A DNA stretch of 12,087 nucleotides from RGIG3009 sp045648765 (GCA_045648765.1 JAZROQ010000068.1:1-12087), one strand, 5' to 3'. Numbered from the stretch's first letter, positions 1 through 6,770 are shown. Program-made: numbers and translations. Notes: generated by a model from the letters alone, not told the origin.

Positions 1-41
1 AATTTTGGCCTCGTTTTTTTCTGTATTTCTTCAAAATTCTC

Positions 42-70
42 TTTTCAGTTGTAAAAAAATGTGCTATACT
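42..70 (+). promoter_or_regulatory. sigma-A type promoter for parA
   Basis: A -35-like TTTTCA (42-47) and a -10 TATACT (65-70) are separated by exactly 17 bases. The -10 lies 32 bases ahead of the parA start codon. The -35 matches consensus at four of six positions, so this is a fair promoter. Bases 1-41 are T-rich and I recognise nothing else in them. Confidence 0.55.
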
Positions 71-102
71 ACTGCTATCGAGAAAAATATGAGGGGTACG
101 AT

Positions 103-864
103 ATGGGAAAAATCGTTGCCGTTGTGAATCAAAAAGGTGGTGTGGGGAAAACCACTACCACTGTCAATCTCACTTCTGCTGTGGGCGCACTGGGAAAAAG
201 GTGCTTGTTGGTCGATTTGGACCCGCAAGGTAATGCCACCAGTGGTGTGGGGATTAACAAACGTCAAGAAATGACATCAGTATATGAGTTGTTGATAGGG
301 CAGGGCACTTCGCAAGAGGCGGTACGGACAACACCGTATAAAAACGTGTCGGTGTTGCCGTCGAGTATGAATCTTGCCGGTGCGGAAATCGAGTTGGTGG
401 AACTGGAACGGCGGGAAAACCGCTTGAAAGCGGTGTTGGCGCCGCTTAGGGAGCAATACGATTACATTTTTATTGATTGTCCGCCGTCGCTCGGTTTGTT
501 GACGCTTAACGCCTTGTGCGCGGCTGATACGGTGCTTGTGCCGATTCAGTGCGAGTTTTATGCATTGGAAGGATTGTCGCAACTGATGGCGACTGTGCGG
601 CAAGTAAAGAGATTGTATAACCCCCTTTTGGATATTGAGGGGATTTTGCTGACGATGTATGATGGGCGCTTAAATTTAACACAACAGGTAGTGTCAGAAG
701 TCAAGCGCTTTTTCCCAAAAAAGGTGTTTGCTACGCCGATTCCGCGCAGTGTGCGGTTGTCGGAGGCGCCTAGTTACGGGAAACCGATAAATTACTACGA
801 CAAAAATTCCAAAGGTGCGCAGGCGTATGACCGCTTAGCGCAGGAATTTGTGGCAAGACGATAG
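103..864 (+). CDS. parA: ParA/Soj chromosome-partitioning ATPase
   Basis: This is a ParA/MinD-superfamily ATPase of 253 residues, the usual length of chromosomal Soj proteins. It binds ATP, dimerises on DNA and works with ParB in origin segregation; in spore formers Soj also affects DnaA. The deviant Walker A motif KGGVGKTT is at residues 11-18 with the signature lysine K11. The Walker A' region DLDPQGN is near 38-44 and Walker B YIFIDCPP at 121-128. The C-terminal PRSVRLSEAPSYGKP stretch is typical of Soj. The ATG at 103 is preferred to an in-frame GTG at 61 because it has a GAGGGG ribosome binding site at about 91-96 and places the Walker motif near the N terminus; the GTG lies inside the promoter. 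parB follows after 13 bases. Confidence 0.95.
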   Translation: MGKIVAVVNQKGGVGKTTTTVNLTSAVGALGKRCLLVDLDPQGNATSGVGINKRQEMTSVYELLIGQGTSQEAVRTTPYKNVSVLPSSMNLAGAEIELVELERRENRLKAVLAPLREQYDYIFIDCPPSLGLLTLNALCAADTVLVPIQCEFYALEGLSQLMATVRQVKRLYNPLLDIEGILLTMYDGRLNLTQQVVSEVKRFFPKKVFATPIPRSVRLSEAPSYGKPINYYDKNSKGAQAYDRLAQEFVARR

Positions 865-877
865 GAGGCGGGAAAGA

Positions 878-1726
878 ATGGCATCGAAAATAGGCGGTTT
901 GGGACGTGGTTTAGATTCTTTACTGCTGGAAAATGCTGTGGAGGAAAGTTCGTCGACGGTTTCGTTGCGAATTACAGAAATTGAGCCAAACAAAGAACAG
1001 CCGCGCAAACATTTTGGTGAAGCGGCACTTTCGGAGCTGGCGGCATCGGTGGCGCAACACGGAGTGTTGCAACCGTTGTTGGTGCGACCGCTTCCAAACG
1101 GACAATATCAACTGATTGCCGGTGAACGGCGTTGGCGAGCGGCGCGTATGGCCGGCTTGCAAGAGGTGCCGGTGGTTGTTCGTGAAATGACGGAACAAGA
1201 AGCGGCCGAGGTTGCATTGATTGAAAATTTGCAGCGCGAAGATTTGAACCCCATGGAAGAAGCGTTGGGGTATCGCACATTGATGGAATCGTATGGGTTA
1301 ACACAAGAAGAAACTGCCAAAGCGGTGAACAAATCGCGCCCGGCGGTGGCAAATGCCTTACGGTTGCTCAGCTTGCCAAGCAGCATTGCGACACTTGTGC
1401 AAAATGGCGAGTTGTCGGCGGGACATGCACGAACGCTGTTGTCGTTTGAAACCAAAGAACAACAAGAGCAAGCGGCAAAAGATGTGGTGGAAAAAGGTTT
1501 GTCGGTCCGCGCACTTGAAAAAATGGCAAAAGCAGCACAAACCCCTCGTTCGCAAAAAGAATATGCTCGCAGAGAAAGCTTTTTTGACGAGGTGGAGTTA
1601 GCGCTGACAGAACATTTGGGAAGAAAAGTTAAGGTGTCGGTGAAAGAAAAAGCCGGCGTTTTACAAATTGAGTTTTACGGCAAAGACGATTTGCAACAAC
1701 TGGCAAATTTGTTGGAGCGCAAATAA
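878..1726 (+). CDS. parB: ParB/Spo0J centromere-binding CTPase
   Basis: ParB binds parS sites, loads as a CTP-dependent clamp and stimulates ParA. The protein has 282 residues. The N terminus carries the GLGRGLDSLL start typical of the family (residues 7-16), which stimulates ParA. The CTP-binding domain shows QPRKHF (41-46), GERRWRAAR (82-90) and ENLQREDLNP (116-125). A helix-turn-helix for parS recognition lies at about 141-164, and a C-terminal dimerisation segment follows (about 235-282). The start at 878 is chosen over an in-frame ATG at 848 because AGGAGG at 863-868 sits nine bases upstream and because the family N terminus begins there. The two genes form a classical parAB pair. No good parS site is visible in the window. 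Confidence 0.95.
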   Translation: MASKIGGLGRGLDSLLLENAVEESSSTVSLRITEIEPNKEQPRKHFGEAALSELAASVAQHGVLQPLLVRPLPNGQYQLIAGERRWRAARMAGLQEVPVVVREMTEQEAAEVALIENLQREDLNPMEEALGYRTLMESYGLTQEETAKAVNKSRPAVANALRLLSLPSSIATLVQNGELSAGHARTLLSFETKEQQEQAAKDVVEKGLSVRALEKMAKAAQTPRSQKEYARRESFFDEVELALTEHLGRKVKVSVKEKAGVLQIEFYGKDDLQQLANLLERK

Positions 1727-1744
1727 AGAAAGGAACAAAAAACC

Positions 1745-3022
1745 ATGATTGACATTAAATTAGTACGCAGCAACCCCGATTTTGTAAAACAAGCCGTTCG
1801 CAAACGCGAAATGGATTTGGACAACGTGATTGATGAAATTTTGGAAATTGACGCGAAACGCCGCCAACTTTCGGGAGAAACAGATGCGTTGAAAGCCAAA
1901 CAAAATGCCGCTTCGAAGCAAATTCCGCAAATCAAAAAAGAGGGCGGCGACGTTTCGGCTATTATGGCGGAAATGAAAGAACTTTCTGCTAAAATCAAAG
2001 AAGCAGACGTTGCAATTGGTGAGTTGGAAGAAAAACAAAAAGATTTGATTTATGCTATCCCAAACTTGCCGGATGAAGACTTGGTTGCAGGTGGCAAAGA
2101 AGCCAACGAAGCTGTGCACTATTTTAAAGAAAAACCGGAATTTTCCTTCCCCATTAAAAACCACGTGGAATTATGCGAGAGCTTGGGCCTTATTGACTAC
2201 GAACGTGGTGCCAAATTGGCGGGTAACGGTTCGTGGATTTATCGTGGTTGGGGCGCACGCTTGGAGTGGGCGTTGCTTAACTTCTTTATTGATGAACACA
2301 TTAAAGACGGGTATGAGTTTGTTTTGCCGCCGCACATGTTAGGCTATGAGTGCGGTTACGTGGCGGGACAATTCCCGAAATTTGCCGAAGAAGTATATTG
2401 GATTCAAAATCCGACCAGTTCCGACAAAAAATTTATGCTCCCCACTGCGGAAACGGCGCTTGTGAACTTGCACCGTGATGAAATTTTGTCCAAAGAAGAG
2501 CTTCCGCGCAAATATATTGCGTACACGCCTTGCTACCGCCGTGAAGCGGGCAGTTACCGTTCGGAAGAACGTGGAATGATTCGCGGTCACCAATTTAACA
2601 AAGTGGAAATGGTGCAATATACCACGGCAGAAGATTCCGACAAAGCGTTTGCGGAATTGGTGGGAAAAGCAGAACGCTTGGTGCAAGAATTGGGATTGCA
2701 TTATCGTTTGAGTAAGTTGGCGGCAGGGGACTGCTCGTTCTCGATGGCGCGTACTTCGGATATTGAAGTGTGGATCCCCAGTATGGAAATTTACAAAGAA
2801 GTCAGCTCGGCTTCCAATGCACGTGATTATCAAGCGCGCAGAGGTAATGTGAAGTACCGTGACGATGACGGAAAATTGAAATTGGCGCATACGCTCAATG
2901 CTTCCGGCTTGGCAACCAGTCGTGTGATTCCTGCTATTGTTGAGCAATATCAAAACGAAGACGGCTCGGTGACGGTGCCTGAAGTGTTGCGCAAATATGT
3001 GGGGATTGACGTTATCCGCTGA
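1745..3022 (+). CDS. serS: seryl-tRNA synthetase (divergent SerRS subtype)
   Basis: This class II synthetase charges tRNA-Ser, and the product also feeds selenocysteine and tRNA-Sec synthesis where those occur. The length of 425 residues is normal. Residues 1-110 form the tRNA-binding coiled-coil arm, rich in Lys, Glu and Ala. The catalytic core follows: the dimer-interface region GARLEWALL (170-178), AGQFPKF (207-213), LPTAETALVN (232-241), motif 2 around YRREAGS...RGMIRGHQFNKVEM (264-289), and motif 3 around NASGLATSR (385-393). Several normally stable stretches differ from Bacillus-type SerRS: AGQFPKF for TGQLPKF, SSASNARDYQARR for SSCSNFEDFQARR, and NASGLATSR for NGSGLAVGR. AAGGA sits just ahead of the ATG, 18 bases after parB. 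No T-box leader precedes it, so it probably shares the parAB transcript. Confidence 0.93.
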   Translation: MIDIKLVRSNPDFVKQAVRKREMDLDNVIDEILEIDAKRRQLSGETDALKAKQNAASKQIPQIKKEGGDVSAIMAEMKELSAKIKEADVAIGELEEKQKDLIYAIPNLPDEDLVAGGKEANEAVHYFKEKPEFSFPIKNHVELCESLGLIDYERGAKLAGNGSWIYRGWGARLEWALLNFFIDEHIKDGYEFVLPPHMLGYECGYVAGQFPKFAEEVYWIQNPTSSDKKFMLPTAETALVNLHRDEILSKEELPRKYIAYTPCYRREAGSYRSEERGMIRGHQFNKVEMVQYTTAEDSDKAFAELVGKAERLVQELGLHYRLSKLAAGDCSFSMARTSDIEVWIPSMEIYKEVSSASNARDYQARRGNVKYRDDDGKLKLAHTLNASGLATSRVIPAIVEQYQNEDGSVTVPEVLRKYVGIDVIR

Positions 3023-3034
3023 TAACATCTTTTT
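3011..3034 (+). terminator. weak hairpin at the serS stop codon
   Basis: GTTATC (3011-3016) and GATAAC (3021-3026) form a perfect 6-bp stem with a CGCT loop, and TTTTT follows at 3030-3034. The stem includes the serS stop codon. It is short and A/T-rich, so it may be only a weak terminator or attenuator before the queT leader. Confidence 0.3.
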
Positions 3035-3037
3035 ATA

Positions 3038-3093
3038 CGGTCAGTTCGAAACCATCCTGACCCCGTTGGAAAACGGAAATCAAAACTATGGAG
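3038..3093 (+). promoter_or_regulatory. structured queT leader, candidate preQ1-type riboswitch
   Basis: The leader shows a perfect 6-bp stem, GGTCAG (3039-3044) with CTGACC (3057-3062), around a 12-base loop. A second perfect 5-bp hairpin follows at once: CCGTT (3063-3067), GGAA loop, AACGG (3072-3076). Next comes an A-rich linker (3077-3086). The ribosome binding region ATGGAG (3088-3093) can pair through ATGG with CCAT in the first loop (3052-3055), giving an H-type pseudoknot that would hide the Shine-Dalgarno sequence. That arrangement resembles preQ1 riboswitches, which control queT-family genes. The class cannot be settled by eye and the pseudoknot helix is only four base pairs, so the function is an inference. 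Confidence 0.4.
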
Positions 3094-3101
3094 TGTAAAA
3101 A

Positions 3102-3653
3102 ATGAATACGAAAAGGGAAAATAAGCGCTTGACGCTTTTGTATTTGACGCACGCGGGTGTGATTGCGGCGGTGTATACCGCCTTGACAATGCTGCTTCAA
3201 CCGCTCAGTTATGGTGCTTTGCAGGTGCGAATATCGGAAATGTTGACCATTTTGCCGATATATACCCCTGCGGCAGTCCCCGGGTTGGCGGTTGGGTGCT
3301 TTTTGTCAAATCTTTTGGGACTTACTGCCGGGACTAATCCCGCCGGTGGATGGGATTTGCTGTTTGGCACAGCGGCGACTTTGCTTGCCGCCTGGATGAC
3401 CCGAAAAATAAAGGGCGTGCGTTTTGGTGGATTGCCTTTTCTTTCTGCTTTGCCGCCGATAGCGGTTAACGCGTTGGTGGTTGGCACAGAGTTGTACGTG
3501 GTGTATGGCGGTTTTCCGTGGTGGTTACATATGGCGGCGGTTGCCGCAGGGCAAGCGGTTGCTTGTCTTGGCGGAGGGCTGCTGTTGAGTGTTACTTTTG
3601 AAAAAACAGGCATTGCCGCGCGACTTTTTAACAAAAACGGACAGTTCTTGTGA
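3102..3653 (+). CDS. queT: QueT-family queuosine-precursor ECF transporter S component
   Basis: This is a small hydrophobic protein of 183 residues with about five or six membrane segments, beginning at about 14-36, 58-78, 82-100, 112-132 and 143-165. The segment LQPLSYGALQVRISEMLTIL (31-50) and the following PAAVPGLAVGCFLSNLLG and DLLFGTAATLLAAWMTRK are characteristic of the QueT family (formerly DUF988/COG4708). These are substrate-binding S components of energy-coupling factor transporters. The likely cargo is a queuosine precursor such as preQ1 or preQ0, imported for tRNA wobble-base modification. The shared EcfAAT module is not in the window and would be encoded elsewhere. GGAG at 3090-3093 lies eight bases before the ATG and is part of the structured leader. 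The gene runs convergently into the acyltransferase gene. Confidence 0.82.
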   Translation: MNTKRENKRLTLLYLTHAGVIAAVYTALTMLLQPLSYGALQVRISEMLTILPIYTPAAVPGLAVGCFLSNLLGLTAGTNPAGGWDLLFGTAATLLAAWMTRKIKGVRFGGLPFLSALPPIAVNALVVGTELYVVYGGFPWWLHMAAVAAGQAVACLGGGLLLSVTFEKTGIAARLFNKNGQFL

Positions 3654-3662
3654 ACTGTCCGT
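3632..3662 (-). terminator. shared hairpin between convergent genes
   Basis: ACGGACAGTTC (3637-3647) pairs perfectly over 11 bp with GAACTGTCCGT (3652-3662) around a TTGT loop. Read on the minus strand the stem is followed by TTTTT (complement of 3632-3636), so it is a good intrinsic terminator for the minus-strand acyltransferase gene. The plus-strand side has no T-run. The hairpin contains the queT stop codon and reaches the last base of the opposing stop codon. Confidence 0.75.
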
Positions 3663-4444
3663 CATCGCATTATGAAACCAACAAGGGCATCTAACAAAAA
3701 GAAAATGCCGTATATAATTGGTTGATGGAGCAAATAGAGGGGCAGAGCGTGTCTGCCGAGAAAGGAAAACCAAGAAAATCGTTTTCGGTAAAGACACCGC
3801 GGAAACTTGCCGTTTTTTGTCCAAACACCAAGGTAAGTTCCTGCTAAAAAGCAGAAAAACCATGGCAACAGCGGGAAGTAGTCTGCACAAGGGGAAACGG
3901 GGCACAGTCCAAAGGGATACAGCCACGGAGTGTTGAGTGGAAACGCGGGAAGATGCCATTCGAACACGTTGCGGATGCCGAAAAAGCCGCCCTGAGAAGT
4001 GGGGACATGCCAACAAAGCACAAACAGTACGGCGTTGAGGAGAACCCCCAGCCACGGTGGAAAGCACCGTAAAGTGGGCAAAAACAGAACGTACAACAAA
4101 ATGCAACTTGCCAAGCAATGCAACACGCCGAACCAAATGAGAGAATCCTGACCCAACAAACGCCAGTAGGCGGCGGTCCACATTACGGCAGAAAGCAACA
4201 GCGCAGCACCGGCAAGTAACAAGCCGCGCTTTAAGTTGTTGTGCGATAGGCGGCACGAGATGCCGCAGAGAAGTACAAATATTCCTGCAAAAAGCGGTTG
4301 GATGGGTTCGAAAAGCAAAAAGAGTGTGCGAAAAAGCGGTACGTCAAATAAAAAACCGCCAATATAGAACGCGTGGAAAAAAACCATGAGAAACACGCAA
4401 AAACCACGTAGTTCATCCATGGCGTGAATGCGGCGAGAGCTCAA
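3662..4444 (-). CDS. DUF1624 (HGSNAT-like) membrane acyltransferase
   Basis: The product is a polytopic membrane protein of 260 residues, matching the DUF1624 family named after heparan-alpha-glucosaminide N-acetyltransferase. Family features are the N-terminal RIHAMDELRG followed by a hydrophobic stretch with FFHAF, the CGISCRLSHNNLKRG loop near residues 63-77, and the C-terminal LGRHALPLYLLHQPIIYG. Members are thought to move acyl groups across the membrane; the bacterial substrate is generally unknown. The start is a TTG at 4442-4444: AAGGAGGT (complement of 4451-4458) sits six bases upstream and the family N terminus begins right after it. An in-frame ATG further upstream at 4516 has no comparable site and would add a non-family extension. 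The gene faces both neighbours' strand and appears monocistronic. Confidence 0.8.
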   Translation of the reverse strand: MSSRRIHAMDELRGFCVFLMVFFHAFYIGGFLFDVPLFRTLFLLFEPIQPLFAGIFVLLCGISCRLSHNNLKRGLLLAGAALLLSAVMWTAAYWRLLGQDSLIWFGVLHCLASCILLYVLFLPTLRCFPPWLGVLLNAVLFVLCWHVPTSQGGFFGIRNVFEWHLPAFPLNTPWLYPFGLCPVSPCADYFPLLPWFFCFLAGTYLGVWTKNGKFPRCLYRKRFSWFSFLGRHALPLYLLHQPIIYGIFFLLDALVGFIMR

Positions 4445-4481
4445 CAGCGCACCTCCTTTTTTGGATAAAGTGTATGCTTTT

Positions 4482-4511
4482 ATTTTAACATATTGAGCAA
4501 AAGAAAAACAA
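4482..4511 (-). promoter_or_regulatory. possible promoter of the DUF1624 gene
   Basis: On the minus strand TTGTTT (complement of 4506-4511) and TAAAAT (complement of 4482-4487) are 18 bases apart. The -10 lies about 37 bases before the TTG start. This A/T-rich gap must also hold the plus-strand promoter of the DUF554 gene; I see only weak candidates for that one, for example TTGAGC at 4493-4498. Confidence 0.4.
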
Positions 4512-4565
4512 TACATTTATTAAACAGTAAGTATAAAAACGCCTAAAAATACAAAGGGGAAAATT

Positions 4566-5273
4566 ATGGAAAGCATGACGGGCACACTGGTAAATGTGGC
4601 GGCGGTATTAGTTGGCGCTATAATAGGGCTTTTGTTGCACAAGGGGTTGCCCAAAAGAATTGCCGCGGCAATGATGACCGGCGTGGGTTTGTGTGTGCTA
4701 TATATCGGTATTGACGGATGTCTGTCCGGTGAAAACATGTTGGTGGCGGTTTTTTCAATCGTTATCGGTGCGGTTATTGGCGAGCTGCTTAACATTGACG
4801 GCGCAGTGAAGCGATTGGGTGACGCCGTGGAAAAACGGTTTCAAAAAGAAGACGGGAAAGGGCCGTCGCTTGCCCAAGGGTTTGTGAGTGCGAGTTTATT
4901 ATTTTGCGTGGGGACAATGGCAATTGTCGGGCCTTTGCAAAGCGGACTTACGGGAAACCACGAAACGCAGTTTGTGAAAGCGGTGTTGGATGCTATTTCT
5001 GCGGTGGTGTTTACGGCCACTTTGGGAGCAGGGGTTTTCTTTTCGGCGCTATCGGTGCTTATATACCAAGGTTCAATTACGTTGTTGGCGCATGCGGTAG
5101 AGCCTTATTTGACCACGGCGGTTGTGGCGGAGATGACGTGTGTCGGTTCGTTGCTGATTATTGGTTTGGCTTTGAATTTGTTAAACATTACGAAAATAAA
5201 AGTGGCAAACTTTTTACCTGCGGTGGTGTTGCCGTGTGTGCTTTGCCCGTTGTTTGATTTGATATTAAAGTGA
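4566..5273 (+). CDS. DUF554 family integral membrane protein
   Basis: A hydrophobic protein of 235 residues with about six or seven membrane segments belonging to the DUF554 family (YdfK/YqgA-like). Family signatures are visible: TGTLVNVAAVLVGAIIG at residues 5-21, the block around CVGTMAIVGPLQSGL (114-128), and GSLLIIGLALNLLNI with KVANFLPA (194-219). A polar loop near 86-101 probably faces the cytoplasm. The molecular role is unknown; a transporter or channel-like function has been suggested for the family, but nothing here identifies a substrate. AAGGGG lies about eight bases ahead of the ATG; a second ATG three codons later is possible. The stop codon at 5271-5273 overlaps the ribosome binding site of ddh, so the two are translationally close and probably co-transcribed. 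Confidence 0.85.
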   Translation: MESMTGTLVNVAAVLVGAIIGLLLHKGLPKRIAAAMMTGVGLCVLYIGIDGCLSGENMLVAVFSIVIGAVIGELLNIDGAVKRLGDAVEKRFQKEDGKGPSLAQGFVSASLLFCVGTMAIVGPLQSGLTGNHETQFVKAVLDAISAVVFTATLGAGVFFSALSVLIYQGSITLLAHAVEPYLTTAVVAEMTCVGSLLIIGLALNLLNITKIKVANFLPAVVLPCVLCPLFDLILK

Positions 5274-5284
5274 GGAGTGGGCGT

Positions 5285-6265
5285 ATGAAAATCGGTATTT
5301 ACGGTTACGGAAATTTGGGAAAAGGTGTGGAATTGGCAATTCGGCAAAATCCCGATATGGAGCTTGTGGGAATTTTTACTCGCCGCGCACCCGAAAGCGT
5401 TTTGCCGTTGACCGAGGGGACAGCGGTGTATGCTGCTGATCGGCTGTTGGAATTTAAAGAAAAGATTGATGTGTTGGTGATTTGTGGCGGCAGTGCCACC
5501 GATTTGCCCCACATGACGCCAAGTTTGGCGCAAAATTTCCATGTTATAGATAGCTTTGACACGCACGCTGCCGTTAATACACATTTTGCTGCGGTAGACA
5601 AAGCAGCAGCACAAAGTGGACACGTGGCGCTTATCTCCGGTGGTTGGGATCCGGGCCTTTTTTCTCTGAGTCGCGTTTATGCCGATGCGGTGTTGCCGCA
5701 AGGCGAAGCCTATACGTTTTGGGGGAAAGGTGTCAGCCAAGGGCATTCCGATGCCATTCGCCGCATTGAGGGCGTAAAAGATGCGCGGCAATATACCGTG
5801 CCGTGCGAGGCGGCGTTGGATGCTGTGCGAAGCGGGCAAACCCCGACCTTGACTACCGCCGACAAACACACGCGTGAATGCTTTGTGGTGGCAGAAGAAG
5901 GAGCAGACCATGAAAAAATTGCGGAACAAATCAAAACCATGCCCAACTATTTTGCGGATTATCATACCACGGTAACGTTCATCACTGAAGAGGAAATGAA
6001 ACAAAACCACGCGGGATTACCGCACGGTGGGTTTGTGTTCCGCACCGGATTTACCGGCGCAAAGGGAGAACATCGGCAATTGATTGAATATCGTTTGCAG
6101 CTCGATTCTAATCCGGAATTTACGGCGAGTGTGTTGGTGGCTTATGCACGCGCGATATACCGTTTGGCACAGCGCGGTGAAAAAGGATGTAAAACGGTGT
6201 TGGATATTGCGCCTGCGGATTTGTCGTTGTTGTCGGCCGAAGAACTGCGCGCAAAAATGTTATGA
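5285..6265 (+). CDS. ddh: meso-diaminopimelate D-dehydrogenase
   Basis: This NADPH-dependent enzyme makes meso-2,6-diaminopimelate in one step from tetrahydrodipicolinate and ammonia, bypassing the succinylase, acetylase and aminotransferase routes to lysine and peptidoglycan. The length of 326 residues fits the family. The N-terminal Rossmann motif is GYGNLGKG (7-14), a conserved hydrophobic strand IDVLVICGGSATD is at 61-73, the family signature SGGWDPGLFS is at 118-127, and FWGKGVSQGHSDAIRRI at 145-161 lines the substrate site. The ATG at 5285 is preceded by GAGGAG at 5272-5277 with seven bases of spacing. An in-frame GTG at 5270 lies in that site and is rejected. No terminator hairpin follows, so transcription may run into the rplU promoter. 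Confidence 0.93.
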   Translation: MKIGIYGYGNLGKGVELAIRQNPDMELVGIFTRRAPESVLPLTEGTAVYAADRLLEFKEKIDVLVICGGSATDLPHMTPSLAQNFHVIDSFDTHAAVNTHFAAVDKAAAQSGHVALISGGWDPGLFSLSRVYADAVLPQGEAYTFWGKGVSQGHSDAIRRIEGVKDARQYTVPCEAALDAVRSGQTPTLTTADKHTRECFVVAEEGADHEKIAEQIKTMPNYFADYHTTVTFITEEEMKQNHAGLPHGGFVFRTGFTGAKGEHRQLIEYRLQLDSNPEFTASVLVAYARAIYRLAQRGEKGCKTVLDIAPADLSLLSAEELRAKML

Positions 6266-6283
6266 TAATTTTTTAAAAAGCGG

Positions 6284-6312
6284 TTGACAGTGATAAAAAA
6301 CTGTGTTATACT
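6284..6312 (+). promoter_or_regulatory. strong sigma-A promoter for rplU operon
   Basis: A perfect -35 TTGACA (6284-6289) and a five-of-six -10 TATACT (6307-6312) are separated by the ideal 17 bases. The start of transcription is expected near 6319, leaving a 5' leader of about 95 bases before rplU. This is the best promoter in the window, as expected for a ribosomal protein operon. Confidence 0.9.
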
Positions 6313-6318
6313 ATCGCT

Positions 6319-6390
6319 TGCCGCTTGTTCCGGGCGGTGTTTTGTCGTGCACAAAACACCACAAGCATAGCGCCCGAGCGCAGCGAGTCT
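6319..6390 (+). promoter_or_regulatory. rplU leader RNA, candidate L21 autoregulatory element
   Basis: GGTGTTTTGT (6336-6345) and ACAAAACACC (6351-6360) form a perfect 10-bp stem with a five-base loop. Directly outside it GCTTGT (6323-6328) pairs with ACAAGC (6361-6366), leaving a one-sided bulge TCCGGGC (6329-6335). CGGGC in the bulge (6331-6335) can pair with GCCCG downstream (6372-6376), a possible pseudoknot. Ribosomal-protein leaders upstream of rplU are a known class in Firmicutes (L21 leader), usually acting by feedback from a ribosomal protein. That this sequence belongs to that class is inferred from position and structure, not from an alignment. Confidence 0.6.
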
Positions 6391-6413
6391 ATAAGAAAAG
6401 GCAGGTACAAAGT

Positions 6414-6770
6414 ATGTACGCCATCATTGAAACCGGCGGCAAACAATACAAGGTACAAAACGGCGACGTTTTGTTTATCGAAAAATTGGATGCAGCCGAA
6501 GACAGCAAAGTGGTATTTGACAAAGTCGTTGCTTTGCATAACGACAAAGAACTGAAAATCGGTTCTCCGTTCCTCAAAACGGCTTATGTGGATGCCCAAG
6601 TGCTGAAAAACGGTAAAGGCAAAAAAATTCGCGTGTTCACCTATCGTCCCAAAAAGGGCAGCAAACGTACCATGGGTCATCGTCAGCCCTACACGAAGGT
6701 GCAAATTGAAGGGATTCATGCCCGCGCACCGCGTGCACCCAAGGCAGAAGAACCCGCAACAGAAGAATGA
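6414..6770 (+). CDS. rplU: 50S ribosomal protein L21
   Basis: Ribosomal protein L21 binds 23S rRNA in the large subunit. The N terminus MYAIIETGGKQYKV and the later KGSKRTMGHRQPYTKVQI are diagnostic. The protein has 118 residues against the usual 101-105; the extra part is an Ala/Pro-rich acidic tail from about residue 103. The ATG at 6414 is set by the universal L21 N terminus and a GGCAGG site at about 6400-6405; the open frame continues upstream into the promoter and leader but is not coding. The last bases overlap the start of prp (ATGA), indicating translational coupling. Confidence 0.97.
   Translation: MYAIIETGGKQYKVQNGDVLFIEKLDAAEDSKVVFDKVVALHNDKELKIGSPFLKTAYVDAQVLKNGKGKKIRVFTYRPKKGSKRTMGHRQPYTKVQIEGIHARAPRAPKAEEPATEE

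Noticed and set aside
1727..1744. T-box or other leader ahead of serS
   Set aside because: The gap is only 18 bases and holds just the ribosome binding site.
2157..2172. CCACGTGGAA inside serS as a possible parS site
   Set aside because: Only 10 of 16 positions match the parS palindrome, with the outer bases of both arms wrong. Other CACGTG cores (5621-5626, 11745-11750) are poorer still.
3718..3936. Plus-strand 72-codon open frame opposite the DUF1624 gene
   Set aside because: Antisense to a real gene, basic low-information sequence, no ribosome binding site.
6370..6390. GAGCGCAGCGAG in the rplU leader as a dispersed repeat
   Set aside because: I see only one copy in the window; it is better explained as part of the leader structure.
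6303..6413. N-terminal extension of L21 or an upstream leader peptide
   Set aside because: The open frame starts within the -10 box and runs through the structured leader; L21 begins exactly at the ATG at 6414.
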